Part shown: in pieces, positions 15,108 to 23,387 of the stretch | Layout of the letters: every line of letters starts with the position of its first letter | How positions within the stretch are numbered: the stretch's first letter is position 1 | NCBI RefSeq assembly: GCF_013349995.1 | Contig: NZ_JABVXF010000030.1 | Location: 1-52,876 of the forward strand | From: Pseudoalteromonas sp. 0303 | GTDB taxonomy: Bacteria; Pseudomonadota; Gammaproteobacteria; Enterobacterales; Alteromonadaceae | Length of the DNA: 52,876 nt | Direction of reading: 5' to 3' | Position numbers and translations under genes: made by a program | Notes under the pieces: generated by a model | What the model saw: only the letters and a program-made list of their open reading frames with translations | Told to the model about the DNA's origin: nothing | Database searches by the model: none

Positions 15108-16142
15108 ATGTCTAAATTTAACCTAATTAGCATCGACTTGGCAAAAAATGTTTTTCAAGTCGGTAAGTTTTTTCATCAAAAACTTCAAAGTAATAAAGCG
15201 GTGGGCAGAAAAGAGCTACTGACCATACTCACTACGTCACCTCGCTGTAAAGTTGTTATGGAATCATGTGGTGGTGCTCATTATTGGGCACGCAAAGCAC
15301 GTAGTGTTGGTCATGAAGTCGTGATTCTAGATCCTCGATTTGTCAAAGCATTTAGAGTTGGCCAGAAAACAGATGCAAATGATGTCATTGCAATAGCTGC
15401 CGCTTCTTTCTCACCTAATGTCCGCCCGTGTAAATCACTGACGCAAGCACAGCAAAGCTTACAGTCAATAGAGCGCATGCGCGCCTTAGCTGAAAAGCAG
15501 AAGCGACAGCTGGCTAATCAAATCAGAGGCCTGTTACTTGAATTTGGGGTTGTAATCAAGCAATCAGAATGCGCGTTTAGGCAAGCTATCCCTGAGATTC
15601 TAGAGGATAGCGATAATGGGTTAACCGCAGGTTTAAGGGAGTGTCTAGCTCAGTGTTATGAATTATTTAAAGCGCAATCAACATTAAAAGAAACATTAAA
15701 TGAGTTACTGACAGGTTTAGTAAAACAAGATGAGCAATGTGAACGCTTACTGGCACTTGAGGGTGTCGGGCCTATCACAGCGGTTGGTTTATTAATAAGC
15801 TTAAGTGACACAACCCATTTTACGAGCGGACGCAATGCGGCAGCCAATGTTGGTGTCACCCCTCGCCAACACTCAAGTGGTGGAAAAGTGCGAATAGGTC
15901 ATATAGCCAAATACCGTGGAGAGATAACATTACGCAGTCACTTGTTTCTCGGAGCCAGAGCGGTTATCAGTCAGTTAAAGCATCGAGAGCCAAAAACGAA
16001 AAAAGAACAATGGCTCAAAGCATTAGTTGAAAGACGCGGCGTGAAGTGCGCCGCCATTGCATTAGCAAATAAAACGGTTCGGACGGCGTATGCCATGCTG
16101 AAAAAGGGCACGAGTTATGAACCCAGTTTATTAGCCAATTAA
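15108..16142 (+). CDS. IS110/IS1111 transposase (DEDD recombinase)
   Basis: 344 aa, full length. The N-terminal RuvC-like DEDD domain begins ISIDLAKNVFQVG, with the second acidic region VVMESCGG and the third KTDANDVIAIA. The C-terminal Tnp_20 domain holds LLALEGVGPITAVGLL and the SGGKVRIGHIAKYRG segment with the conserved serine. TAAGGA precedes the ATG. The enzyme inserts the element at sites chosen by its non-coding RNA. Confidence 0.9.
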   Translation: MSKFNLISIDLAKNVFQVGKFFHQKLQSNKAVGRKELLTILTTSPRCKVVMESCGGAHYWARKARSVGHEVVILDPRFVKAFRVGQKTDANDVIAIAAASFSPNVRPCKSLTQAQQSLQSIERMRALAEKQKRQLANQIRGLLLEFGVVIKQSECAFRQAIPEILEDSDNGLTAGLRECLAQCYELFKAQSTLKETLNELLTGLVKQDEQCERLLALEGVGPITAVGLLISLSDTTHFTSGRNAAANVGVTPRQHSSGGKVRIGHIAKYRGEITLRSHLFLGARAVISQLKHREPKTKKEQWLKALVERRGVKCAAIALANKTVRTAYAMLKKGTSYEPSLLAN

Positions 16143-16363
16143 TATTTAGCCTTCAATAACAGAAACAACAGTATTGACCAAGAACCTGCGTTAAGCGGTT
16201 AGACCCACCCTTGATAGCCTGTAAAGTGCCTGGCGTGTTAAAACACCGAGTAGGAGAAGAGGCACAGGGGCGCGAATACATCAAAGGGCCGAGGTAGCTC
16301 CTCATTATGAGCCCGCATATAAGCACGCAGTCTGACAAAATTAACGAAGGGTATTGTGCAATA
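16143..16363 (+). ncRNA. Candidate guide (seek/bridge) RNA region of the IS1111-type element
   Basis: About 220 bp between the transposase stop and the right subterminal repeat hold no gene. In IS1111-group elements this region gives the structured RNA that pairs with target and donor ends. I can see short inverted segments, for example GGCGTGTTAAAACACC, but cannot define loops by eye. Confidence 0.45.
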
Positions 16364-16375
16364 GGAGGAGTCCAT

Positions 16376-16459
16376 ATAAGCACTTTTAGCATCTTTCTTT
16401 GAAATTGTTAGCATTGTTCCATCGTCAAATCGATATTTAACACCAACCGACTCAGACAT
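16376..16459 (-). pseudogene. 5' part of the gene split by the IS1111-type element
   Basis: ATG at 16459 opens 28 codons (MSESVGVKYRFDDGTMLTIS, then KKDAKSAY) before the IS boundary. It is collinear and can be put in frame with the fragment 14577-15030. The IS605-type element ends about 35 bp upstream, so its native promoter is also displaced. Confidence 0.6.
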
Positions 16460-16506
16460 TTTCTTTATTGGCCGATCTCTTGCTGTTACATGCCAAGCGT
16501 GAACTA

Positions 16507-16526
16507 CTCGCGCCTAAAGGCGTCGA
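16507..16526 (-). repeat. Right-end hairpin of the IS605-type element
   Basis: Imperfect 20-bp palindrome 18 bp behind the tnpB stop. It is the expected TnpA recognition hairpin and the 3' region of the TnpB guide (omega) RNA. Confidence 0.6.
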
Positions 16527-16543
16527 GCTTCCAAGATAATAGC

Positions 16544-17923
16544 CTAAGCTACTAACCTTTCTTTTTTGACGCTTCGTTGGACACCGCTAGTCGAGCTTTT
16601 GACTCGGCTAGTCTTACGATTGCCTCCACGTCCACTATCTGCCTGAGTTATTAGAACTCCATCGTCAGACAACACCGTTCCAGTGTCTAATATTAGGTTA
16701 ATTGCCCGTTTCTTTATGACCTTTGATGCGTTGTTATCTGCATTGTCAGTATTGCCACAGTTACCGCACACAAATAGCTCTTGTGATTTACGGTTGTCGG
16801 GGTGAGTGTGATCGCATTTAGCGCACTCCTGACTGGTATACGGGGCGGGTATTTTGAAGACGGCTTTTCCTGCTTGGTAGGCCTTGTATTTGGTGTAAGT
16901 CTCTATGATGTGCCAGCCAACGTTTAAAATAGACTTGTTTAGCCCTGCCTTTTGCTTGGCTTTGTTTGACACATACCGACCTTGTTCATCCTGCTTCGCC
17001 TTTGGCTTGCGTGTCATACTTGAGGTTCGTAAAGCCTCGAACACTATGACCTTAGCCTTGCTTTCGATTAACGAACGACTTGCTTTATGTGCAAAATCGT
17101 TTCGAATATTCGCCTTTTTAGCATGGTGCGTAGCAATGCGATGTTTGGTTTTGTTTCTTCGGCTAGAGCCTTTTTTCTGGCGTGATAACTTACGTTGAAG
17201 TCGCTTGATGTAGCGGTCAGCTTTGGTCATGTTCGATTTCTGATTTTCGCAGAAATCGAACGTTATCGAGCCTGCGTGAACAGGAATTGCCACGCCACGA
17301 TCTACACCAATAGTATGTTCTTCCAGATATTTTTTGGTTGAACCCTGCAAGAATTCCAAATGTTCAGCATTGCTAGGAAGTTCTTCTTCGCTATTGCCGT
17401 CTTCATAACAGAAAGACACATAATATTGACCACGCTCTTTGCGCACATATAGCGAGTTTGGGATCTCGAACTTGCCATGCGCTTTAAAGGATAAGTAACC
17501 AATATTATTAGTCTTCGTGCCGATAAATAGTCGTAAATTCCCATCTTCGCAACGTTCGAAGCGGAACACCTCGCGAGTAAGGTAGATGCTACCTCGGTCA
17601 GTTTTAGGTTTGCGCTTAGGTCGCCCACACACGCCTTTCATGAATTTTTGGTAAGTCTGATACCAGTTAACCGCACTGTTTCTGATAATCTGACTAGGGC
17701 ATCGAGATAGCCAAGGGGTTAACTCCTTCGACTTGAATTGTGATGTTTTCTGGTCAATTGGGGCATAAGTGCCCGTTGGGTAGTATTTACGTGCAAAGGT
17801 GCGGTAATACTTTTCTTCGTCAACTTTCGCATTCCAAATACTGCGTGCGCAACCCATCCACTGGCTTAAAACCAGTTTTTGATGTGATGTTGGGTTAGCA
17901 CGTAGCTTAATGCCAGTTAGCAT
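16544..17923 (-). CDS. tnpB: IS605-type TnpB RNA-guided nuclease (459 aa)
   Basis: RuvC residues are all present: Asp208 in TIGVDRGVAIP, Glu296 in KVIVFEALR, Asp396 in NTDNADNNAS. Between the last two lies the zinc finger ECAKC and VCGNC. The protein is longer than typical 380-410-aa TnpBs, with an N-terminal insertion around 45-70. TnpB cleaves DNA guided by an omega RNA made from the gene's 3' end and right end of the element. An intact catalytic set suggests an active nuclease. It diverges from tnpA at 17992. Confidence 0.9.
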   Translation of the reverse strand: MLTGIKLRANPTSHQKLVLSQWMGCARSIWNAKVDEEKYYRTFARKYYPTGTYAPIDQKTSQFKSKELTPWLSRCPSQIIRNSAVNWYQTYQKFMKGVCGRPKRKPKTDRGSIYLTREVFRFERCEDGNLRLFIGTKTNNIGYLSFKAHGKFEIPNSLYVRKERGQYYVSFCYEDGNSEEELPSNAEHLEFLQGSTKKYLEEHTIGVDRGVAIPVHAGSITFDFCENQKSNMTKADRYIKRLQRKLSRQKKGSSRRNKTKHRIATHHAKKANIRNDFAHKASRSLIESKAKVIVFEALRTSSMTRKPKAKQDEQGRYVSNKAKQKAGLNKSILNVGWHIIETYTKYKAYQAGKAVFKIPAPYTSQECAKCDHTHPDNRKSQELFVCGNCGNTDNADNNASKVIKKRAINLILDTGTVLSDDGVLITQADSGRGGNRKTSRVKSSTSGVQRSVKKERLVA

Positions 17924-17991
17924 GGTCTTTCAGTAGGTTGTCAATTGCGGTAACTATTATTACACTTAGCGTTAAATTGTCAATCTAGTCT

Positions 17992-18456
17992 ATGAATGAA
18001 ATGTACGAATGGAGAACAGGCAGAAGCTGCCTATTTAAAAACAATGCGCATCTAGTATTTGTTACAAAATACCGAAGAGGCGTTTTCACTAAAGAGATGT
18101 TAGATAGAACCAAAGAGATAATGGAGGAAACCTGTAAGCAAATGGATTGCGAGCTTTTAGAGTTTGGTGGTGAACATGACCACGTTCACTTAATGGTGTC
18201 TGTTCACCCCAAAGTTGCTGTATCGAATTTGGTTGGCAAATTAAAAGGGAAGTCGTCATATATGCTAAGGCGTGAGTATTGGAATCGGATTAAGACGATG
18301 CTTTGGGGAAATCACTTTTGGTCGCCTAGTTATTGTGTCGTGTCATGCGGCGGCGCGAATTTGGATGTAATTAAGCAGTACATTGAAAACCAAAACACAC
18401 CGCCAAGTGAAAGAGCCATAAAAACTTCACGCGCTTTAAGTCAGAAAAAAGACTAG
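17992..18456 (+). CDS. tnpA: IS200/IS605 Y1 transposase TnpA
   Basis: 154 aa, full length. The HUH motif is GEHDHVHLMV (HxH pair) near residue 60, and the nucleophile tyrosine is in VIKQYIENQ near residue 130. It acts as a dimer that cuts and joins single-stranded element ends marked by hairpins. It diverges from tnpB with about 68 bp between start codons. Confidence 0.92.
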   Translation: MNEMYEWRTGRSCLFKNNAHLVFVTKYRRGVFTKEMLDRTKEIMEETCKQMDCELLEFGGEHDHVHLMVSVHPKVAVSNLVGKLKGKSSYMLRREYWNRIKTMLWGNHFWSPSYCVVSCGGANLDVIKQYIENQNTPPSERAIKTSRALSQKKD

Positions 18457-18471
18457 TTTCCTCTTGCTTGA

Positions 18472-18491
18472 CTCGCCCTTGAAAGGGCGAG
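18472..18491 (+). repeat. Left-end hairpin of the IS605-type element
   Basis: Perfect 9-bp stem CTCGCCCTT/AAGGGCGAG with a 2-nt loop, 15 bp behind the tnpA stop. Expected TnpA binding hairpin; it could also terminate tnpA transcription weakly. Confidence 0.65.
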
Positions 18492-18513
18492 ATTGCGCAA
18501 GCCTAATGTTCAA

Positions 18514-18732
18514 CTATTTTTCTAGCTCGTTTTGTATGGCTAATATTAAATCCTCAGCTTTCAAGCCTTGGCCATGGAGAATGCCTATTAGTTGCAAAAA
18601 GTCATTTTCAACATTGTTGTTTTTGATTGCATCAATCAAGCTTTTTGCAGCCATTGGAGCAATCTTTTTTTGCGTATCTTGTAATACCCCAACAGCTTCT
18701 GCTAACTGTTCAATGTTTGGTTTTGCGTTCAT
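18514..18732 (-). CDS. Hypothetical 72-aa helical protein
   Basis: Family not recognised. A strong AGGAG precedes the ATG. The product is predicted all-helical and amphipathic (QLAEAVGVLQDTQKKIAPM, AEDLILAIQNELEK). Second gene of the leftward operon that starts at the family-1 promoter 18990-19024; the IS605-type element is inserted right behind its stop. Confidence 0.6.
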   Translation of the reverse strand: MNAKPNIEQLAEAVGVLQDTQKKIAPMAAKSLIDAIKNNNVENDFLQLIGILHGQGLKAEDLILAIQNELEK

Positions 18733-18746
18733 TATCCTTACTCCTA

Positions 18747-18959
18747 TTAACCTATTTTGTGTTTGACTTGATTTGCTACTAATTCAGCTGTTTTCGGGTT
18801 GGTAGCCAGTCTTAGCTGGTAAATATAGCGACGAACGGTACTTCTTCGTTGCTCTTTTATTAATTTCATTCTCGCTGGAGATGCCACCGATACATTACGC
18901 ATCTTGAAGTTTGCTGAAATCGCCATTTTTTGATGTTCAATGAATCGCTCTAGTGTCAT
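18747..18959 (-). CDS. Hypothetical 70-aa basic protein
   Basis: Family not recognised. Strongly basic (KLIKEQRRSTVRRYIYQLRL) and helical, so nucleic-acid binding is possible. First gene of the operon 18959-18514, which probably once continued into the interrupted gene at 16459. It borders the origin of replicon 1. Confidence 0.6.
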   Translation of the reverse strand: MTLERFIEHQKMAISANFKMRNVSVASPARMKLIKEQRRSTVRRYIYQLRLATNPKTAELVANQVKHKIG

Positions 18960-18989
18960 AACATGATGCTTTTAGTGTTTGAAAGCAAT

Positions 18990-19024
18990 AAGGTAGCAAG
19001 TTTGCATGTCTCTTCAATAAAAGA
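18990..19024 (-). promoter_or_regulatory. Family-1 promoter for the 18959 operon
   Basis: Minus strand: box TCTTTTATTG (19024-19015), 19-bp spacer, -10 TACCTT (18995-18990) preceded by TTGC. The start codon lies 31 nt downstream. Confidence 0.6.
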
Positions 19025-19140
19025 CCCTGACAAGTAGCACTCCTTGTTCACTCAGAATTTGGCAACTGAGGGCCGCACCAATTACTTTAATAAGACACGC
19101 ACTTTCAAAAATCAACATCAATAAACCTTCAAAAAATTTT

Positions 19141-19508
19141 TAAAGGTGTGTGGATTTCCACTATTTTTTCAAAATTACAGTTTTTAAAAATTTTTAAAAG
19201 TTATCAATTAGAGAAGCCAAAAAAATAGATTTTGAGAGAATTTAAGTTATTTTTGTGGGAAACGACACACCTTTGAATAAATAAAGAGCAAAAGGAGTGG
19301 GAAATGACACACTTTTGAGTGGAAACTCACACACCTTTAGGTTTTCTGTGGATAACTTTATACAAAGGTGTGTCGCTTTCCAGTAAAAGGTGTGTGAATC
19401 CCCACTAAAAAACAAGGTTTGAGAGTGGAAAACGACACACCTTTTGGATTTTGACACACCTTAAACCTCTTATTTTGTCGGTTTTAGTGGAAAATGACAC
19501 ACCTTAAA
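19141..19508. other. Origin of replicon 1: iteron array
   Basis: At least nine copies of a repeat near GTGGAAAACGACACACCTTT are present in both orientations. Forward copies start at about 19255, 19297, 19319, 19425, 19451 (partial) and 19487; reverse copies are at 19141, 19364 and 19386. A consensus DnaA box lies in the middle. The array sits directly upstream of the Rep_3-type gene at 19714, the usual arrangement for an iteron-controlled origin. The stretch 18960-19713 contains no other gene. Confidence 0.85.
19347..19355 (-). promoter_or_regulatory. DnaA box in origin 1
   Basis: TGTGGATAA is the exact complement of the consensus TTATCCACA, placed between forward and reverse iterons. Confidence 0.75.
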
Positions 19509-19554
19509 CCTATAAAACTGAACTTTTCTTATTTGTAATCAATATTTAAAGTGC

Positions 19555-19591
19555 GATCTTAAGATCTTAAAGAGATCTAAGATCTAAGATC
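19555..19591. other. GATC cluster / probable unwinding region of origin 1
   Basis: Five GATC sites lie in 37 bp (starts 19555, 19563, 19574, 19581, 19588), embedded in repeats of AGATCTTA/TAAGATCT inside an AT-rich stretch. Dam-methylated 13-mer-like clusters next to iterons are typical of P1-like origins, where they control remethylation timing and melting. Confidence 0.65.
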
Positions 19592-19634
19592 TTATTTCTT
19601 AAAGCTCAATTTTTTAGGTTTTTCATAAGTTTCA

Positions 19635-19679
19635 AAATATTCACTTTTTTGTTGATCAACGGGTTTCTATGTGTAGGAT
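19635..19679 (+). promoter_or_regulatory. Family-2 promoter of rep1
   Basis: AAATATTCACTTTT (19635-19648), then a -10-like TAGGAT starting 26 nt after the last T (19674). The same element with the same distance occurs before the helicase and lipoprotein genes. Confidence 0.5.
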
Positions 19680-19713
19680 CAAATTACATTTCAATTTAAT
19701 AAGCAGATAAGTT

Positions 19714-21354
19714 TTGGGTTTAGATAAAAATAATCACGATTTGTTAGGTTTGAATCCTGGTGAGCAAACAGGTGATTCTTTTATGGCCCCGCGTGAAATA
19801 TTATCAATGCACCAAAAGACCTCATTGTCTGCTTTTAAAATTTGGGCCTGCTTGATCACTGATGTAAACATTAAAGATTGTGGTGAAGCAGATCAGATGA
19901 TCTCTTTAAATAAGATTTGGCAAACTTTAGATACTCGTATTTCATTCAATCGTTTAGAAACGTTTATCATTGAGCTACAGTCTACAATTATCAAATGTAG
20001 TGAATATCTCCCACAGGTTCAGCAATTCAAAAAGAAATCCTTTCAACTTCTCGGCCCATCTGAGATTACTGTTGATAAGAGAAACAATGTTGTCAGTTTA
20101 AAATATAGATTTGTTAAAGAGTTGCTTGATATTCTCAAAGATACAAAAACAAAAGAGCGCTTTCTAATAGAACTAAAGATCTTTACATCATTGAAAGGTC
20201 GTGGAGGGGAGCAGGCGAAGAATTTAATTTTGTTGTGTACACCCTATGTCAGTGTTGGGCAAACTAATTTCATCGAGATAAATGAACTAAAAAAATTCAT
20301 GAATTTGGAAAAGTATTACTTAGATGAAAATGGCGAAACAATATTTAAATCTTTCAATAGAGATGCATTGATAGCCGCTAAGAAGCTAATTAATGAAAAT
20401 CCGTATGTTGGTTTTGAAATTGACGCCATTTTGCATAAGCGCCAAGGTCGAAAAGTTACGCATGTTCAATTTGTCATTTCCAGTAAGCACGCATTAAAGC
20501 AAACCTCACATACTTTAACTAATTCTGATAATTCACCACTCGATCCGGATGAATTAAACTCTATGCTTATTAATTTCTGGCTCGATGTCACCAAAGGTGA
20601 AGCGCCTCGGTACCCAAATGCAGTGCTATCAAATGTGCTCAGAAATTTCAGAATGGTAGAAAGTTATATATCTGAAATAATAACAGACCTAACAATTAAG
20701 TATGGAGCAGGTGATCAACTAACCTATCAGATTTTCTCAATAGCTACTGCCATTAATCAGCTTTGGGTGGATGGCGCTTTAGACAAATCTAACAGTAAAA
20801 TTTATAACTATGCTTATAAAATCTATACGAACCCAAGCACTGAAAAAATAAAAGCCTTATGCGATAAATTCTTGATAAGTCATGAAATAATGACAAAGGA
20901 AAATAAAAACAATAAGGCCGAAAGAGAAAAAATAATTGCGTCTAAGCAAAAAAAGGCAAAAATTGTCCTTAAAGCGCTTAAAAAATATGATAAAGAATTT
21001 AAAGCTAATGCATTAGCGTCTATAAGCGATGTTCAGATAAAGGCATTTGAAAATGAATTTAAATCTTTAGCTAAAGGCAAGCGGTTTGGTGCATGGCCTA
21101 AAAAGGCAATTGAAAGTTTACAAGAGGCTGAGCTTACAATGCCTTTAAGTTCAACTTTGACAAGCAGAACGCTTGAGCTCTATTTAACTTGGATCTCTGA
21201 TAAGTGTGTTGAAGAAAAACTTATTAACGCTAAATCTGTCGTTGAATTTTTAGATTTAAACGAATCAATGAAACGTCATATCGCATATTTAGAATGCTCT
21301 TCTACAATGTCAATGTCGGAACTGGAAGCATCTCTGCATTCACTATTAGATTAA
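19714..21354 (+). CDS. Rep_3-type plasmid replication initiator, long form (546 aa)
   Basis: Two winged-helix domains as in RepB/RepE initiators are visible: the first around residues 30-150 (LSAFKIWACLI, then SFNRLETFIIELQS), the second around 190-270 (INELKKFMNLEKYY, then FNRDALIAAKKLI and KVTHVQFVISS). A lysine-rich helical C-terminus of about 250 residues makes it far longer than the usual 250-350 aa. It would bind the iterons at 19141-19508 and recruit the host helicase. Start is uncertain: TTG at 19714 has no good ribosome binding site; ATG at 19783 has GGTGA 8 nt upstream. Confidence 0.75.
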   Translation: MGLDKNNHDLLGLNPGEQTGDSFMAPREILSMHQKTSLSAFKIWACLITDVNIKDCGEADQMISLNKIWQTLDTRISFNRLETFIIELQSTIIKCSEYLPQVQQFKKKSFQLLGPSEITVDKRNNVVSLKYRFVKELLDILKDTKTKERFLIELKIFTSLKGRGGEQAKNLILLCTPYVSVGQTNFIEINELKKFMNLEKYYLDENGETIFKSFNRDALIAAKKLINENPYVGFEIDAILHKRQGRKVTHVQFVISSKHALKQTSHTLTNSDNSPLDPDELNSMLINFWLDVTKGEAPRYPNAVLSNVLRNFRMVESYISEIITDLTIKYGAGDQLTYQIFSIATAINQLWVDGALDKSNSKIYNYAYKIYTNPSTEKIKALCDKFLISHEIMTKENKNNKAEREKIIASKQKKAKIVLKALKKYDKEFKANALASISDVQIKAFENEFKSLAKGKRFGAWPKKAIESLQEAELTMPLSSTLTSRTLELYLTWISDKCVEEKLINAKSVVEFLDLNESMKRHIAYLECSSTMSMSELEASLHSLLD

Positions 21355-21401
21355 TTAATACACTTCCCTTATTTCATCTATTAACAATCCATTTATTTTG
21401 C

Positions 21402-21446
21402 AAATATTCACTTTTATAGGGTTTTAATCTTCTCCGGTTGTAATAA
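21402..21446 (+). promoter_or_regulatory. Family-2 promoter of the helicase gene
   Basis: AAATATTCACTTTT (21402-21415) and TAATAA starting 26 nt after the last T (21441). The ATG is 28 nt after the -10. Confidence 0.5.
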
Positions 21447-21473
21447 TCAAAAAAAAGTTACGACTGAACATAT

Positions 21474-23285
21474 ATGTTACTACCAAAACAAAAAGCTGTT
21501 TCACAAATCCAATCGAACCATAGTGGTATTTGCGCATTACCAGGTAGCGGAAAAACGTATGTAAACACTGAGCTGTGTTTGAACTTACTTAATACCAACC
21601 CTAGCAACTCTATTTTAAATATCACGTTCACGCGCACAGCTGCTGCTGAAATGAAAAAGCGGCTTTCTCAAAAATTAACGCAAGACCAGATGCGACGAGT
21701 TAAAGTGTCTACTATTGACTCTGCTATGGTCGCGATGGCAAACGCTTATTTTAAGCACACACAAAGTCGCTACAAACTGCTTATTGGTGGGAGTTACTAC
21801 TTTGTGGTATTGCGCATCGTAAATGAAATAAATGACTTCACTGTCGAAGAAGTCATGGAAATTCTAGACTATTACTTGTCGTTCCCTAAGTTAATTCAAT
21901 TCGAAAATGAAAAGCATCAAGCTGTATTTGATTTATACAGAAAAATCATTTCAAACACTCACCCTCAATCCTTTGATTTAAAAACATTAGCAAAGCTATT
22001 AATTTCAAAAATGGAAGCAGGGCAGATACGTCCTTACGCATATGACCACATCATTATTGATGAGTATCAAGACACAGGCCAGTTGCAATATCAATGGCTT
22101 AAACAGCATGGTTCACTCGGTAACTCTATTCTTATTGGTATTGGAGATGATGATCAGAGTCTTTACCGATTCGCAGGTAGCTTAGGATATGACAACTTTT
22201 TAAACTTAAAAAATGATTTTAATGCCGATGAATACACACTTGATACATGTTTCCGTTGTGCGCCTAAAATTTTGAAGTATGCAGAGTCAATTATAACAAA
22301 AAACAATCATCGTGTTCCTAAGGAGTTTAATGCTTTCGATGCAAGCAAGCCTGGTGTTATCAATATTTACGAGCATGACGGCATTGTAGAGTCAGTTACA
22401 ACAAAATTAGCACATGGCGCTGAAAACACGGCCATACTCTGTCGAACAAATCAGCAAGCGAATGATATTGAAGTTGCATTAGGAAATGAAGGTATTGAAT
22501 ATCAAAGGTTAAATGCAAAAGGTGGCCTTTTATCTGACTACAATGTTTTAGCGTATGCAAAACTGCTAATTAGCGTCATCCTTGATAAAGATGTAACTAA
22601 TTTAATCGATGTATTTGCTTGGCAAGGAGAAAGTGAAAAAAATCTTGTTTTCCTTGAGCGATATTTTTCTCAACGAAAAATTATCAAACCCTCTCAATTG
22701 GATATTTCTGAACTAAACAAACAGGGCTTGTCTACATCAACCAATACGATTTTAAATAATATGCAAACCTGGCGAAGGTATGCAGATGACGAAAATGTGT
22801 TTAAAACACAAAAAGCAATCATCACAGCAATTGAGTACCGGATGACAAAGTTCGCTTCCAAGCGAGTGCGGTCATTTTCTGACTTTATTACAAAGCGACT
22901 GTCAGGAAGTACATTTAAAAAGCGTGTTGAAGCATTAGACAAAATCCACCAGCAAATCAAAAATGATACCGCTGAAATAAATAGAGAAGTGATCACAATA
23001 GCAACCATGCACGCATCAAAAGGCCTTGAATGGGATTCTGTGTGGATTGTTGACGTATCCCATGAAAACATACCGCTCACAGAGAAAGAATCCATCATAC
23101 AAGCTAAGAATGACGCTGTGGCCCACTTAGAGGATGAAAGGCGGCTGTATTATGTTGCAGTTACAAGAGCTGAAAGAGAACTTAACCTGACTTTTGAAAA
23201 AGAGATGAGTCAATTCATCAGTGACTCTGATTTAAGCTTAGTTAATTTCTATGACGTTAATGGGGCTAAAGTCCCTATTCCGTAA
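21474..23285 (+). CDS. UvrD/Rep-type superfamily 1 DNA helicase (603 aa)
   Basis: All core motifs are present: Walker A LPGSGKT (residues 22-28), motif Ia TFTRTAAAEM, Walker B IIIDEYQDTG, motif III GIGDDDQSLYRFAG, motif V ATMHASKGLEWDSVW and motif VI RRLYYVAVTRAERE. It is shorter than chromosomal UvrD (about 720 aa), mainly in the 2B and C-terminal regions. It may help plasmid replication, being next to Rep, or serve as the motor for the unlinked AddB-like nuclease at 1448-4120. Both are inference. Confidence 0.88.
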   Translation: MLLPKQKAVSQIQSNHSGICALPGSGKTYVNTELCLNLLNTNPSNSILNITFTRTAAAEMKKRLSQKLTQDQMRRVKVSTIDSAMVAMANAYFKHTQSRYKLLIGGSYYFVVLRIVNEINDFTVEEVMEILDYYLSFPKLIQFENEKHQAVFDLYRKIISNTHPQSFDLKTLAKLLISKMEAGQIRPYAYDHIIIDEYQDTGQLQYQWLKQHGSLGNSILIGIGDDDQSLYRFAGSLGYDNFLNLKNDFNADEYTLDTCFRCAPKILKYAESIITKNNHRVPKEFNAFDASKPGVINIYEHDGIVESVTTKLAHGAENTAILCRTNQQANDIEVALGNEGIEYQRLNAKGGLLSDYNVLAYAKLLISVILDKDVTNLIDVFAWQGESEKNLVFLERYFSQRKIIKPSQLDISELNKQGLSTSTNTILNNMQTWRRYADDENVFKTQKAIITAIEYRMTKFASKRVRSFSDFITKRLSGSTFKKRVEALDKIHQQIKNDTAEINREVITIATMHASKGLEWDSVWIVDVSHENIPLTEKESIIQAKNDAVAHLEDERRLYYVAVTRAERELNLTFEKEMSQFISDSDLSLVNFYDVNGAKVPIP

Positions 23286-23310
23286 AATAGTAACTTTAAT
23301 GTTTTTTGCT

Positions 23311-23356
23311 AAATATTCACCTTTTGGATGAATGTTTACTTTGCATCCATTATAAA
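23311..23356 (+). promoter_or_regulatory. Family-2 promoter of the lipoprotein gene
   Basis: AAATATTCACCTTTT (23311-23325) and TATAAA starting 26 nt after the last T (23351). Same layout as before rep1 and the helicase gene. Confidence 0.5.
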
Positions 23357-23387
23357 CGGTCAAAACGATTTTTAAAAAAGGGCTAAA

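Larger units (their letters stand above)
15031..16375 (+). mobile_element. IS110-family (IS1111 group) insertion sequence
   Basis: Bounded by perfect 12-bp subterminal inverted repeats ATGGACTCCTCC (15031-15042) and GGAGGAGTCCAT (16364-16375), a hallmark of the IS1111 group. It contains one transposase gene and a 3' non-coding stretch of about 220 bp where this group encodes its guide (seek/bridge) RNA. The true ends lie a few bases outside the repeats. It interrupts the leftward gene 16459-14577. Confidence 0.85.
16495..18495. mobile_element. IS605-type element with divergent tnpA and tnpB
   Basis: tnpA (rightward) and tnpB (leftward) diverge from a common centre near 17950. Each outer side has a subterminal hairpin: CTCGCGCCT/AGGCGTCGAG at 16507-16526 behind tnpB, and CTCGCCCTT/AAGGGCGAG at 18472-18491 behind tnpA. 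The exact cleavage sites are not resolved. It sits inside the leftward small-gene operon that starts at 18959. Confidence 0.8.
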
